Source: Streptomyces spirodelae
GTDB taxonomy: Bacteria > Actinomycetota > Actinomycetes > Streptomycetales > Streptomycetaceae
Assembly: GCF_017676385.1 (NCBI RefSeq)
Contig: NZ_JAFFZN010000012.1
Coordinates: 62,001-126,000, forward strand
Direction of reading: 5' to 3'
DNA length: 64,000 nucleotides
Position numbers and translations under genes: made by a program. Every line of letters starts with the position of its first letter. The stretch's first letter is position 1. Under the pieces are notes generated by a model that saw only the letters and a list, made by a program, of their open reading frames with translations, did not search any database and had not been told where the DNA came from. Positions 33,825 through 42,717 of the stretch are shown piece after piece.

Positions 33825-35436
33825 GAGTGCTGCGCTGGGCGCCAAGCGGCCGATCCGCCGCGCGCTGGTCAGTGTGTTCGACAAGACGGGGCTCGAGGAG
33901 TTGGCGCGGGGGCTGCACGCCGCCGGTGTGCAGCTCGTCTCGACCGGTTCGACGGCGAAGCGCATTGCGGACGCCGGGGTTCCGGTCACCCCCGTCGAGG
34001 AGCTGACCGGCTTCCCCGAGTGCCTGGACGGGCGGGTCAAGACGCTCCACCCGCGCGTGCACGCGGGCATCCTCGCCGACCAGCGGCTCGAGGCACACCG
34101 CGAGCAGCTGGGCGAGCTGGGTGTCGAGCCGTTCGAGCTGGTCGTCGTCAACCTGTACCCGTTCGCGGAGACCGTCGCCTCCGGCGCCTCCGACGACGAG
34201 TGCGTGGAGCAGATCGACATCGGCGGCCCCTCCATGGTGCGCGCCGCTGCCAAGAACCACCCGTCGGTGGCGGTCGTGGTCAACCCCGACCGTTACGGCG
34301 AGGTGCTCAAGGCCGTCGAGAACGGCGGTTTCGACCTGGCGGCCCGTAAGCGGCTGGCGGGCGAGGCATTCCAGCACACTGCCGCCTACGACGTGGCGGT
34401 GGCCGGCTGGTTCGCCACGTACGCCGAGGGCGATGCCGAGAGCGGCGCCGAGGCGAACTCGCCGGAGACGGGCGAATCCGCGGCCTCGTCGCAGTTCCCC
34501 TCCTTCCTCGGCACCACCTACGAGCGCAAGAACGTGCTGCGGTACGGCGAGAACCCGCACCAGCCCGCCGCGCTCTACACCGCGGGCGGCGGCGGTCTGG
34601 CCGAGGCGGAGCAACTGCACGGCAAGGAGATGTCGTACAACAACTACGTCGACACCGACGCCGCGCGCCGTGCCGCCTACGACCACACCGAGCCGTGCGT
34701 CGCCGTCATCAAGCACACCAACCCCTGCGGAATCGCGGTCGGCGCCGACGTGGCCGAGGCCCACCGCAAGGCGCACGCCTGCGACCCGCTGTCCGCGTAC
34801 GGCGGTGTGATCGCCGTCAACCGACCGGTGTCGCTGGCGATGGCCGAGCAGGTCGCGGAGATCTTCACCGAGGTCATCGTCGCTCCCGACTACGAGGACG
34901 GCGCGGTCGAGGCACTCTCCCGGAAGAAGAACATCCGCGTGCTGCGCTGCCCCGAGGCGCCCACCGCACCTGCGGAGTTCCGCCCCATCGACGGCGGCGG
35001 TCTCGCGCAGGCCAAGGACGCCTTCCAGGCGGCGGGCGACGATCCGGCGAACTGGTCCCTGGCGGCCGGCGAGGCGCTGTCCGACGAGGAACTGGCCGAA
35101 CTGGCCTTCGCCTGGCGGGCCTGCCGCGCCGTGAAGTCCAACGCGATCCTGCTCGGCAAGGACCGCGCCACCGTCGGCGTCGGCATGGGGCAGGTCAACC
35201 GCGTCGACTCGGCCCGGCTCGCCGTCCAGCGGGCCGGTGCGGAGCGGGCACGCGGCTCGTACGCGGCCTCCGACGCGTTCTTCCCCTTCCCCGACGGCCT
35301 GGAGGTGCTGGCCGAAGCGGGCGTGCGCGCGGTGGTGCAGCCGGGCGGCTCGGTCCGCGACGAGCAGACCGTCGAGGCCGCCACCAAGGCGGGCGTGACG
35401 ATGTATCTGACGGGGACGCGGCACTTCTTCCACTGA
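33817..35436 (+). CDS. purH: Bifunctional AICAR transformylase / IMP cyclohydrolase
   Basis: A 539-residue bifunctional enzyme for the last two purine steps. The N-terminal MGS-like cyclohydrolase domain begins RRALVSVFDKTGLEELARGL, with STGSTAKRIADAGV and GRVKTLHPRVHAGIL. The C-terminal transformylase has NPHQPAALY, KHTNPCGIAVG, and AYGGVIAVNRPV. It is translationally coupled to purN (8-base overlap). A strong terminator follows. Confidence 0.98.
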   Translation: MSESAALGAKRPIRRALVSVFDKTGLEELARGLHAAGVQLVSTGSTAKRIADAGVPVTPVEELTGFPECLDGRVKTLHPRVHAGILADQRLEAHREQLGELGVEPFELVVVNLYPFAETVASGASDDECVEQIDIGGPSMVRAAAKNHPSVAVVVNPDRYGEVLKAVENGGFDLAARKRLAGEAFQHTAAYDVAVAGWFATYAEGDAESGAEANSPETGESAASSQFPSFLGTTYERKNVLRYGENPHQPAALYTAGGGGLAEAEQLHGKEMSYNNYVDTDAARRAAYDHTEPCVAVIKHTNPCGIAVGADVAEAHRKAHACDPLSAYGGVIAVNRPVSLAMAEQVAEIFTEVIVAPDYEDGAVEALSRKKNIRVLRCPEAPTAPAEFRPIDGGGLAQAKDAFQAAGDDPANWSLAAGEALSDEELAELAFAWRACRAVKSNAILLGKDRATVGVGMGQVNRVDSARLAVQRAGAERARGSYAASDAFFPFPDGLEVLAEAGVRAVVQPGGSVRDEQTVEAATKAGVTMYLTGTRHFFH

Positions 35437-35467
35437 GCGCTGCGCGACGTCGCTACGGCACACAAGG

Positions 35468-35500
35468 ACGGGCCCCGCACGTGAACCGTGCGGGGCCCGT
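35468..35500 (+). terminator. purNH terminator
   Basis: A perfect 14-bp stem (35468-35481 with 35487-35500, GGGCCCCGC core) with a five-base loop lies 32 bases past the purH stop. It also faces the convergent membrane gene. Confidence 0.88.
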
Positions 35501-35524
35501 TCCCGTTCTCGGCAGCGCCGACGG

Positions 35525-36169
35525 TCAGTACTGCGGCCGGTTGAACCACTGGCCGGCGGCGCTCATCGAGCAGAAGACAATGGTCAGCACCGCGGTTGCC
35601 AGCCACAGCAGGCACATGAAGATGGTCCCGGCGACGTCGCTGTCCCCGCTGCCTATCGCGCCGAAGATGGCCACCAGTGGAATCAGCGCATTGAGCGAGC
35701 CCGCGATGATGGCGGTGACACGGGTGCCGATACGCCCCTTGCCGAACATGGCGGCCGGCACGATGTGCAGCGCCGCCATGCCGCCGAAGATCAGGAGCCC
35801 CACCAGCGCTCCGCCGAGCGCCGCGCTTCCCACGGAGTCCGCGACAGGGATGTCGTCGAGCGCGTCGTTCGCAGCCAGGCCGACCGTGAGCACAATGAAG
35901 GCGAGCAGCCCCCAAAGCGCTCCCGCGATGAACAGCAGCACGCGCGCGGTGACGACCACCCCCGGCATGCTGACGGTGGGCCGCATGGGGCCGCCCGGCC
36001 CTGCCGGATACCCGGGCATGCCGCCGGGGTAGCCGTAGTTCGGCTGACCGGCGCCCTGCTGCGGGTAGCCGTAGGGGGCGCCCGGGGCACCAGGGGCGCC
36101 GGGAGCGCCCTGCTGCGGTGCCGCATACGGGTTGTTCGGTTGCTGGCCGGGGGGCGGCGGGTAGCTCAC
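35525..36169 (-). CDS. Pro/Gly/Tyr-rich four-helix membrane protein
   Basis: A 214-residue protein. The GTG at 36169 is preceded by GGAGG (nine bases). A Pro/Gly/Tyr/Gln-rich N-terminus (SYPPPPGQQPNNPYAAPQQG and YGYPQQ units) leads to four membrane helices from ARVLLFIAGALWGLLAFIVL to FMCLLWLATAVLTIVFCSMS. The family is common in Streptomyces; the Pro-rich part may mediate protein contacts. The function is unknown. Confidence 0.8.
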   Translation of the reverse strand: MSYPPPPGQQPNNPYAAPQQGAPGAPGAPGAPYGYPQQGAGQPNYGYPGGMPGYPAGPGGPMRPTVSMPGVVVTARVLLFIAGALWGLLAFIVLTVGLAANDALDDIPVADSVGSAALGGALVGLLIFGGMAALHIVPAAMFGKGRIGTRVTAIIAGSLNALIPLVAIFGAIGSGDSDVAGTIFMCLLWLATAVLTIVFCSMSAAGQWFNRPQY

Positions 36170-36423
36170 GGGCTGTTTCCTCCGACGGCGTTGAGGAGCG
36201 GATGGGGCCGAGTGACTCCGGAGAATCACGGCCTGCCCTCAGCAATGTCGCTTCCCCCGGTCACGGCGCCGCACCGTCGGCCCTCCCTGCACTGCCCGAC
36301 GCCGTTCACCCATGTTGATGGTCCGACTGTCGGCCTGTCCAGCCACGTTTCCCGGCTGTGGACAACTCACAACGCTAGGTCAGCCCCTCGCGGAACCGTT
36401 TCGGACGGCTCTGAGGTGCGTTT

Positions 36424-37269
36424 TCAGACCAATTGCCCCGCCAGTACGGTCAGATGCCCTTCCTGTACGAGGTCGAACCGGAGTGCGAACCGCACCAGTG
36501 CCTCGCGGACGGTGTCCGGATCGTCCGGGGCGCGCAGCCGCAGCTTCAGCCGCAGGTAGTCGATGTTCCAGGCGACGGCGGCGGGGGAGACGTCGGGCCA
36601 TACGGGGCGCAGCCGCTCGGTGAGCTCCGCGATGTCGGGCACCTGGGCGGGTGTCGCCTCCCCGGAGCGCAGACTCGCCTCGCACAGTGCCGCCAGAACG
36701 AGGAAGTAGTGACAGGTGTGGTCGAGGGGGTAAGGGCGGGGGAACGGGTCGAAGGTCCAGTCCTCCGCGCCGTGCGCCCCCGGGGTGGCCGCACTGTCGC
36801 CGCCGACGCCCCCAACTGTGCCTGCACCGATGCCTGCACCGGCGCCCGCGCTCTCGGCGAGCGCCCCGCCGAATGGTGAGCCGCCCGGTGCGAGGTAGTC
36901 GTGGCGCGGCGCCAGTACGTCGAAACCGCAGCCGGGTCTGGACTCGCCGGCGCACAGGTGTACGCGCGCGAACTCGAAGGGGACCGGCGCGTCGGCACGG
37001 CCGGGCGCGACCCTGATGTGCTCCCCCGCGCCCTCGGGATTCTCGACGATGTAGGTCTGGTCGCTGCTGAAGTTGGTCAGTATCCAGAAGGCACCGGTCG
37101 CCGTGATCTCCCCGGCCGCACACGCGACGGCGGGGTGGGAGATGGTCAGGCCGTTGCCTGCCGGTGCCGTGCGGCCGAAGCGCAGCGTATGGCCCGGCTC
37201 CAGCCGGTACTGCTCCTCGGGTCCCCGGCACCCGTCCGGGACGATGATCACGCTGAACACGCCCGGCAC
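36424..37269 (-). CDS. FHA-like domain protein
   Basis: A 281-residue protein. I set the start at GTG 37269 (after GGAGAG). The N-terminal 110 residues look like a forkhead-associated fold: YRLEPGHTLRFGR, then LTISHPAVACAAGEITATGAFWILTNFSSDQTYIVEN. FHA domains bind phosphothreonine. A Gly/Ala linker follows, then a helical C-terminal domain (DHTCHYFLVLAALCEASLRSG, AAVAWNIDYLRLKLRL) that could bind DNA or protein. The function is unknown. Confidence 0.72.
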   Translation of the reverse strand: MPGVFSVIIVPDGCRGPEEQYRLEPGHTLRFGRTAPAGNGLTISHPAVACAAGEITATGAFWILTNFSSDQTYIVENPEGAGEHIRVAPGRADAPVPFEFARVHLCAGESRPGCGFDVLAPRHDYLAPGGSPFGGALAESAGAGAGIGAGTVGGVGGDSAATPGAHGAEDWTFDPFPRPYPLDHTCHYFLVLAALCEASLRSGEATPAQVPDIAELTERLRPVWPDVSPAAVAWNIDYLRLKLRLRAPDDPDTVREALVRFALRFDLVQEGHLTVLAGQLV

Positions 37270-37685
37270 GCTACTGACTCTCCGTGCCTGTGCACAACGG
37301 AGCGTAGGGGGAGCAGAGAGGCACATGAACCGACCTTTGCCGTCCCGTTGCCAACGCGACGCCACGCGGGTGACACGGGCTCGCACAGCAGGCTGAGCGG
37401 CTCGCACAGCAGCACCGGTCGCACCGGCCCGCGCCGGTGCGACCACAACAGCGCCCGGCGCAGCCCGGCGCCGCCCCGCGCGGCACCGAACGGCGTGCGG
37501 CAGGGACGCTGCGCGACACCCGCCACGCGCTGAACGGTGCCCGAGCCTTGCTCGGTGCCTCTCGGTGCCTCTCGGTGCCTCTTGGCGCCTCCTGGTGCCG
37601 CTCGGTGCCCTCGGCGGAGCCCGGGAAGAACCTGCCACCGGCACCTGAGTGGAGAGCAGGGGCCCCGATCCGCGAGGATGGGCGT
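37270..37685. other. Divergent intergenic region, FHA gene and folD
   Basis: A 416-base gap. It holds an 11-bp inverted repeat (GGTCGCACCGG 37417-37427 and CCGGTGCGACC 37434-37444, six-base loop) and a six-copy decamer repeat at 37551-37610. The folD start has a poor ribosome site (AGGATGGGCGT). I see no gene. Confidence 0.5.
37551..37610. repeat. Six tandem 10-bp repeats upstream of folD
   Basis: Six decamers: ctcggtgcct three times exactly, then cttggcgcct, cctggtgccg and ctcggtgccc. They lie 75-135 bases before the folD ATG in a non-coding region. Confidence 0.9.
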
Positions 37686-38552
37686 ATGACCGCCCAGATT
37701 CTCGATGGCAAGGCCACCGCCGCCGCGATCAAGTCCGATCTCACCACGCGTGTCGAGGCGCTCAAGGCGAAGGGCATCACGCCCGGCCTGGGCACGCTGC
37801 TCGTCGGCGAGGACGTCGGCTCCCAGAAGTACGTCGCCGGCAAGCACCGCGACAGTCGGCAGATCGGCATCAACTCCATCCAGCGTGAGCTGCCCGCGAC
37901 GGCGACGCAGGAGGAGATCGAGGCGGTCGTCCGCGAGCTGAACGAGGACCCGTCCTGCACCGGCTACATCGTCCAGCTCCCGCTCCCCAAGGGCATCGAC
38001 GTCAACCGGGTGCTGGAGCTGATGGACCCGGCCAAGGACGCCGACGGCCTCCACCCGACCAACCTGGGCCGCCTGGTCCTCAACAAGCCCGCACCGCTGC
38101 CGTGCACCCCGCAGGGCATGCTCGTACTGCTGCGCCGGTACGGCGTCGAGTTGAACGGTGCCCACGTGGTGGTCGTCGGACGGGGTGTGACGGCGGGCCG
38201 TCCGCTGCCGCTGCTGCTGACCCGGCGCAGTGAGAACGCGACAGTGACGCAGTGCCACACCGGTACCCGCGACCTGCCTGGGATGCTGCGGCAGGCGGAC
38301 ATCGTCGTCGCCGCTGCCGGTGTGCCCCACCTGATCAAGCCGGAGGACGTCCGTCCGGGCGCCGCCGTGCTCGACGTGGGCGTCAGCCGGGACGAGAGCG
38401 GCAAGATCGTGGGCGATGTGCACCCGGGTGTCGCCGAGGTGGCCGGCTGGCTCAGCCCCAACCCGGGTGGCGTCGGACCGATGACGAGGGCCCAGCTGCT
38501 GGTCAACGTGGTGGAGGCGGCCGAGGCCCAGGCGGCCGAGACGGCCCGCTGA
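37686..38552 (+). CDS. folD: Methylene-THF dehydrogenase / methenyl-THF cyclohydrolase
   Basis: A 288-residue bifunctional folate enzyme supplying 10-formyl-THF for PurN and PurH. It has the catalytic Lys in YVAGKHRDS, the substrate motif GYIVQLPLPKGID, and a dinucleotide fold VVVVGRGVTAGRPLPLLL plus PGGVGPMTRAQLL. VGRGVTAGRP stands where many homologues have GRSxxVGxP, as in the Streptomyces form. Start ATG at 37686. DUF3017 follows after 20 bases. Confidence 0.96.
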   Translation: MTAQILDGKATAAAIKSDLTTRVEALKAKGITPGLGTLLVGEDVGSQKYVAGKHRDSRQIGINSIQRELPATATQEEIEAVVRELNEDPSCTGYIVQLPLPKGIDVNRVLELMDPAKDADGLHPTNLGRLVLNKPAPLPCTPQGMLVLLRRYGVELNGAHVVVVGRGVTAGRPLPLLLTRRSENATVTQCHTGTRDLPGMLRQADIVVAAAGVPHLIKPEDVRPGAAVLDVGVSRDESGKIVGDVHPGVAEVAGWLSPNPGGVGPMTRAQLLVNVVEAAEAQAAETAR

Positions 38553-38572
38553 GCGCGGTCAGAGGGAGTGCC

Positions 38573-39151
38573 GTGAGGGACGAGGGCGACCGCGCCGGGA
38601 CCGGCCCGGACCGCGACGACGGCAACCGTGATGACGGCGACCGTGACCGTACGGGTGACCCGGGCTGCGAGGCGGGCGGTCCGGAAGAAGGCGCTACGGC
38701 CGCTGCCGCAGACGGTGACGTGAAGGGAGACTCCGCGATGGCCACGCAGGAGGCCGTACCACCGCGCAAGGCGTCGCGGCGCTTTCCGGTGCTGACCAGG
38801 GACACAGCACGACCCGAGGGCGGGGGCCGCGCGATAGGAGGCGACCGCCCGGCCCCCTACCGGCAGTGGCCGCTCCTGGTGGTGTCCGCCGGAGTGCTGG
38901 CCGGACTGCTGGTGACGGTCGCCCAGTTCCGCGCGGGCACCCTCATCGTCGGTCTGTCGCTGCTGAGCGGTGCGGTGCTGCGCTGGGGCAAGCCCTCGGT
39001 CGGCATGCTGGCGGTGCGCTCGCGCTTCACCGACATGATCACCTATGGCGTACTGGGCCTCGCCATCGTGCTGTTGGCCATGATGGCGCAGCCGAGCCCG
39101 TGGCTCACGATCCCGTTCTTGGACACCGTCGTGCACTTCACAGTGCGCTGA
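38573..39151 (+). CDS. DUF3017 membrane protein
   Basis: A 192-residue protein starting at GTG after AGAGGGAGTGCC. The first 95 residues are charged and Asp/Arg/Gly-rich. The DUF3017 part has three hydrophobic helices (WPLLVVSAGVLAGLLVTVAQF; TLIVGLSLLSGAVLRW; YGVLGLAIVLLAMMAQ). It follows folD by 20 bases, as is usual in Streptomyces, and is probably co-transcribed. The function is unknown. Confidence 0.85.
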   Translation: MRDEGDRAGTGPDRDDGNRDDGDRDRTGDPGCEAGGPEEGATAAAADGDVKGDSAMATQEAVPPRKASRRFPVLTRDTARPEGGGRAIGGDRPAPYRQWPLLVVSAGVLAGLLVTVAQFRAGTLIVGLSLLSGAVLRWGKPSVGMLAVRSRFTDMITYGVLGLAIVLLAMMAQPSPWLTIPFLDTVVHFTVR

Positions 39152-39297
39152 CCGAGCGTTCGGGCGGGGCGCGTAACCGTTGGTGTCCGGACGGGCTGGC
39201 AGACTAGGGAGCGTTTGCGCGGACGAGCTCCCAAAGGCCGTGGCGCGACACGGGGGAAGGGAACAGTGAGAGCGCACTCGCGGACAAGGGGGAGGCT

Positions 39298-40674
39298 ATG
39301 CCTCGTTGGAGGTCGCTACCGGATGATCTGGACCCGCAGATCCGGGAGTTCGCGAGCCAGCTACGTCGGCTTGTCGACCGCAGCGGGCTGAGCGTCGCCA
39401 CCATCGCGGACCGGACCGGGTACAGCAAATCCTCCTGGGAGCGTTATCTGAACGGCCGTCTGTTGCCCCCGCGTGGCGCCACTCAGGCGCTCGCCGAGGT
39501 GACCGGGACGGACGTGCGGCATCTGGGCACCATGTGGGAGCTGGCCGAACGGGCGTGGAGCCGCAGCGAGATGCGGCACGACACCACCCTGGAGGCGATC
39601 CAGATCGCCCAGGCGCGCGCCGCGCTGAACGAGGAACCCGAGGAGACCCGCGAAAAGGGACGCAGGCGGCGCAAGGGCAAGAGCACACCCGAAGGCGGCG
39701 AACCCCAGGGCGGCGCCCCCGGAGCGGCAGCGTCCCGCAGCGGTGCGCCCGTCGCCGAGGGTGGCAGCCCCACCGTGCCGCACCAGGGCACCCCGGAGGG
39801 TCGGACCGTTCCCTCCCAGCGGGCCGACCCGGAACAGGGCGTCCCGGAGGACGGCGATGTGGGCACCGCCATCCTGCGCAAGGACGCCATTCGCGCGGCG
39901 GGCGACGCCGCGACCGCGCGCGAGCGGCGCCACCGGTCCGACGCGACCGAATGGGGCACCACGGCACCGGGCCTCGGCAAATCGGGGTCGACCGACCGGC
40001 CCGCCGCCACCGGCCACCCCGCCGCCACCGGCCACCCCGCCGCCACCGGCCACCCCGGCACCACCGGCCACTCCGCCCTCGCCGGTTCTTCCCTCGACGG
40101 GAGTCGGCCGGGCGTCGGCGCGGGCGGCCCGGACAGCGACCGTACGGGCAGCGGCAAGGGCAAGGGCGGGGGTGGCCGCCGGAAGATGACGGTCCTGCTG
40201 GCATCCCTCGTGGCCGTTCTCGTCGTCGCGGCGGGCGCCGTGCTGTTCTTCGACCTCGACGGCGGCAAGGAGGAATCCGCCGAACCGAAACCCAGCCCGA
40301 CCCGGAAGAGCTCGCCCCTCCCCGCCGGAGTGAAGTGCTCGGGCAAGAGCTGCTCGGGCAAGGACCCGGAAGCCATGGGGTGCGGCGGCAAGCACGTCGG
40401 CACCAGCAGCTCCGCCTGGGTGGGCACCAGCTTCGTCGAAGTGCGGTACAGCAAGGTGTGTAAGGCGTCCTGGGGACGGATCACCCGGGCGAGGACCGGT
40501 GACGCGCTGCGTATCACCGGACCGGGCGGGCAGACGGAGAGCGACAAGGTGACGACGACGAACGACGCCTACACAAAAATGGTCTCCGTATCGGCCCCGG
40601 ACGAGGCGCGCGCCTGTGCCACGCTGGCGGCGGGCGGCAAGGGCTGCACCGTCCCCGGCAAGAAGGCGCGGTGA
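39298..40674 (+). CDS. XRE-type helix-turn-helix protein with membrane helix and DUF2690-like secreted domain
   Basis: A 458-residue protein; GGGGGAGG precedes the ATG. An XRE helix-turn-helix (LSVATIADRTGYSKSSWERYLNGRLLPPRGATQALAEV) covers residues 30-75. A long linker with PAATGH repeats (about 237-262) follows. A membrane helix (KMTVLLASLVAVLVVAAGAVLFF) leads to an outside domain with paired Cys (KCSGKSCSGKDPEAMGCGGKH, KVCKASWGRI, ACATLAAGGKGC), as in DUF2690. The layout suggests a membrane-spanning regulator that links an envelope state to DNA binding. Confidence 0.85.
   Translation: MPRWRSLPDDLDPQIREFASQLRRLVDRSGLSVATIADRTGYSKSSWERYLNGRLLPPRGATQALAEVTGTDVRHLGTMWELAERAWSRSEMRHDTTLEAIQIAQARAALNEEPEETREKGRRRRKGKSTPEGGEPQGGAPGAAASRSGAPVAEGGSPTVPHQGTPEGRTVPSQRADPEQGVPEDGDVGTAILRKDAIRAAGDAATARERRHRSDATEWGTTAPGLGKSGSTDRPAATGHPAATGHPAATGHPGTTGHSALAGSSLDGSRPGVGAGGPDSDRTGSGKGKGGGGRRKMTVLLASLVAVLVVAAGAVLFFDLDGGKEESAEPKPSPTRKSSPLPAGVKCSGKSCSGKDPEAMGCGGKHVGTSSSAWVGTSFVEVRYSKVCKASWGRITRARTGDALRITGPGGQTESDKVTTTNDAYTKMVSVSAPDEARACATLAAGGKGCTVPGKKAR
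40009..40071 (+). repeat. 18-bp in-frame repeats encoding PAATGH
   Basis: Three near-identical units of gccgccaccggccacccc encode PAATGH in the linker of the helix-turn-helix protein. Confidence 0.85.
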
Positions 40675-40743
40675 GCGGGCCCGGGGTGACGTGAGCGGAC
40701 CCGGGGATGAGGCGGGCGCGGTGTCGGATAGCCTGGCCGGTGG

Positions 40744-40763
40744 GTCTCTTGACGTAGAGAGAC
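40744..40763 (+). promoter_or_regulatory. Palindrome GTCTCTTGACGTAGAGAGAC upstream of mdh
   Basis: GTCTCT and AGAGAC arms flank TGACGTAG, 46 bases before the mdh ATG. I recall similar TCTCTTGACGTCGAGA sequences ahead of other Streptomyces metabolic genes, without knowing the regulator. It may also include a TTGACG -35 hexamer. Confidence 0.5.
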
Positions 40764-40808
40764 TTCCGGCCACCCGCCAGCCACGTCGTCAAGTACTACG
40801 GAGAACGC

Positions 40809-41798
40809 ATGACCCGCACTCCCGTGAACGTCACCGTCACCGGCGCCGCAGGCCAGATCGGCTACGCGCTGCTGTTCCGTATCGCCTCCGGCCAGCTGCT
40901 GGGCGCCGACGTGCCGGTCAGGCTGCGTCTGCTGGAGATCACCCCGGCTCTGAAGGCGGCCGAGGGCACTGCCATGGAGCTGGACGACTGTGCCTTCCCG
41001 CTGCTCCAGGGCATCGAGATCACCGACGACCCGAACGTCGCCTTCGACGGTGCCAACGTGGCGCTGCTCGTCGGCGCCCGGCCCCGTACCAAGGGCATGG
41101 AGCGCGGCGACCTGCTGGAGGCCAACGGTGGCATCTTCAAGCCGCAGGGCAAGGCGATCAACGACCACGCCGCTGACGACATCAAGGTCCTGGTCGTGGG
41201 CAACCCGGCCAACACCAACGCGCTGATCGCCCAGTCGGCGGCGCCGGACGTTCCGGCCGAGCGGTTCACCGCCATGACCCGCCTCGACCACAACCGCGCG
41301 CTCACCCAGCTCGCGAAGAAGACCGGCACCTCCGTCGCCGACATCAAGAAGCTGACGATCTGGGGCAACCACTCCGCCACGCAGTACCCGGACATCTTCC
41401 ACGCCGAGGTCGGCGGCAAGAACGCCGCCCAGGTCGTCAACGACGAGAAGTGGCTGGCCGACGAGTTCATTCCGACCGTCGCCAAGCGCGGTGCCGCCAT
41501 CATCGAGGCGCGAGGCGCCTCCTCCGCCGCGTCCGCCGCGAACGCCGCCATCGACCACGTGCACACCTGGGTCAACGGCACCCCCGAGGGCGACTGGACC
41601 TCCATGGGCATCCCCTCGGACGGCTCCTACGGCGTACCGGAGGGCATCATCTCGTCCTTCCCGGTGACCACGAAGGACGGCAAGTACGAGATCGTCCAGG
41701 GCCTGGAGATCAACGAGTTCTCCCGCACCCGTATCGACGCCTCCGTCAAGGAGCTCACCGACGAGCGTGACGCGGTCCGCGGTCTCGGCCTCGTCTGA
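40809..41798 (+). CDS. mdh: Malate dehydrogenase
   Basis: A 329-residue NAD-dependent TCA enzyme. The nucleotide fold is VTVTGAAGQIGYALLFRIASG. The substrate and catalytic residues lie in RLDHNRALTQLA and IWGNHSATQYPD (catalytic His). GARPRTKGMERGDLLEAN is the mobile-loop region with substrate-binding Arg. This is the long Mdh form typical of Streptomyces. ACGGAGA precedes the ATG, and a strong terminator follows. Confidence 0.98.
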   Translation: MTRTPVNVTVTGAAGQIGYALLFRIASGQLLGADVPVRLRLLEITPALKAAEGTAMELDDCAFPLLQGIEITDDPNVAFDGANVALLVGARPRTKGMERGDLLEANGGIFKPQGKAINDHAADDIKVLVVGNPANTNALIAQSAAPDVPAERFTAMTRLDHNRALTQLAKKTGTSVADIKKLTIWGNHSATQYPDIFHAEVGGKNAAQVVNDEKWLADEFIPTVAKRGAAIIEARGASSAASAANAAIDHVHTWVNGTPEGDWTSMGIPSDGSYGVPEGIISSFPVTTKDGKYEIVQGLEINEFSRTRIDASVKELTDERDAVRGLGLV

Positions 41799-41863
41799 GA
41801 AACCGACCGCCGGCTCCAGGTCGGCCGTCTCCCGGCCCTGTGAGCCCCTGCGCCCCGTGCGTC

Positions 41864-41905
41864 CCGAGGGCCCGTACGGATCAGATGATCCGTACGGGCC
41901 CTCGG
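41864..41905 (+). terminator. mdh terminator
   Basis: A perfect 20-bp inverted repeat (41864-41883 and 41886-41905, GAGGGCCCGTACGG core) lies 66 bases after the mdh stop and before the convergent marR gene. It probably works in both directions. Confidence 0.9.
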
Positions 41906-41948
41906 ACGTTTCCGGGCAGGTGCGGCCGATCCCGGGCGGCGCGTGCGG

Positions 41949-42608
41949 TCAGTCCTCGTCACCGCCGTCCTCGTCACCGCCGTCCTCGTCGGCCATCGCG
42001 TCCTCGTAGGCGCGCAAGGTGGCGACGATCAGCGCACGCTCGGCGGGCGAGAGCTCGGTCAGCACCTGGCGCCAGGCGCCGGCGCCGCGGGCGAGCCACC
42101 GCGAGATGGTGGGGCGGTGGGCCTCGGTGATGCTCACGATGCGACGTCGCCGGTCGTTCTCGTCCTCGTGCCGCTCCAGCACGCCCTTCCGGCTCAGCTC
42201 ACCCACCAGCAGGCTGACCGTGGTGGGGGCGACCTCCAACCGGGCGGCCAGGTCGTTGACGGTCATCGGGCCGTCGAAGAGAAGGAACGAGAGCAGGGAG
42301 AGATGCCGCGGAGCCAGCGCGAGGGCCTGCAGCTCCTCGGGCACCGGGATGCGCTTGACCCGGCCGACGATGCGCGGCATGAGCAGCAGGAGCGCGCGTA
42401 CGGCGTCGTCCTCGGCGAGCTCACCCTGCCGGGTCGGCTGTGCCTTCGGGTCCGGGACCGGGTGGCCCGGCTGCTCCTGCTGCTCCTGTTGCTCCGGGGG
42501 GATCAGCTGCTTCTCCAGTCCCAGTAGCTCCTCCACTCCCTGCTGCTCCCCGTCTCCCTGCTGTCCCTTCTCCTTCCCCCGTCTCTCGCTGTGACCGTCC
42601 ATTGACAT
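41949..42608 (-). CDS. MarR-family transcriptional regulator
   Basis: A 219-residue regulator. GGGAGG precedes ATG 42608 by nine bases. A Gln/Glu-rich N-terminus (PPEQQEQQEQPG) comes first. The winged helix is LALAPRHLSLLSFLLFDGPMTVNDLAARLEVAPTTVSLLVGELSRKGVLERHEDENDRRRRIVSIT. The protein ends in an acidic DEDGGDEDGGDED repeat. It diverges from the tautomerase gene with two inverted repeats between them. I infer that it represses itself and the tautomerase, responding to a phenolic or similar small molecule. Confidence 0.88.
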   Translation of the reverse strand: MSMDGHSERRGKEKGQQGDGEQQGVEELLGLEKQLIPPEQQEQQEQPGHPVPDPKAQPTRQGELAEDDAVRALLLLMPRIVGRVKRIPVPEELQALALAPRHLSLLSFLLFDGPMTVNDLAARLEVAPTTVSLLVGELSRKGVLERHEDENDRRRRIVSITEAHRPTISRWLARGAGAWRQVLTELSPAERALIVATLRAYEDAMADEDGGDEDGGDED

Positions 42609-42628
42609 GGCGGCGGGCCTCCCATTAG

Positions 42629-42659
42629 CTTTGGAACCAAAGATGCTTTGCGTTCAAAG
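42629..42659. promoter_or_regulatory. Two tandem inverted repeats, likely MarR operators
   Basis: CTTTGG-AA-CCAAAG (42629-42642) and CTTTG-CGTT-CAAAG (42646-42659) share the CTTTG/CAAAG arms, 17 bases centre to centre. They lie between the divergent marR and tautomerase genes. Confidence 0.6.
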
Positions 42660-42717
42660 GTGAATCGACCGCAATGTTAGCGATCCGGCTGTTCACCTTG
42701 CCGATCGGGAGGTGGCC

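Noticed and set aside
37551..37610. CRISPR-like array
   Set aside because: Units are only 10 bp, contiguous, with no spacers and no cas genes nearby.
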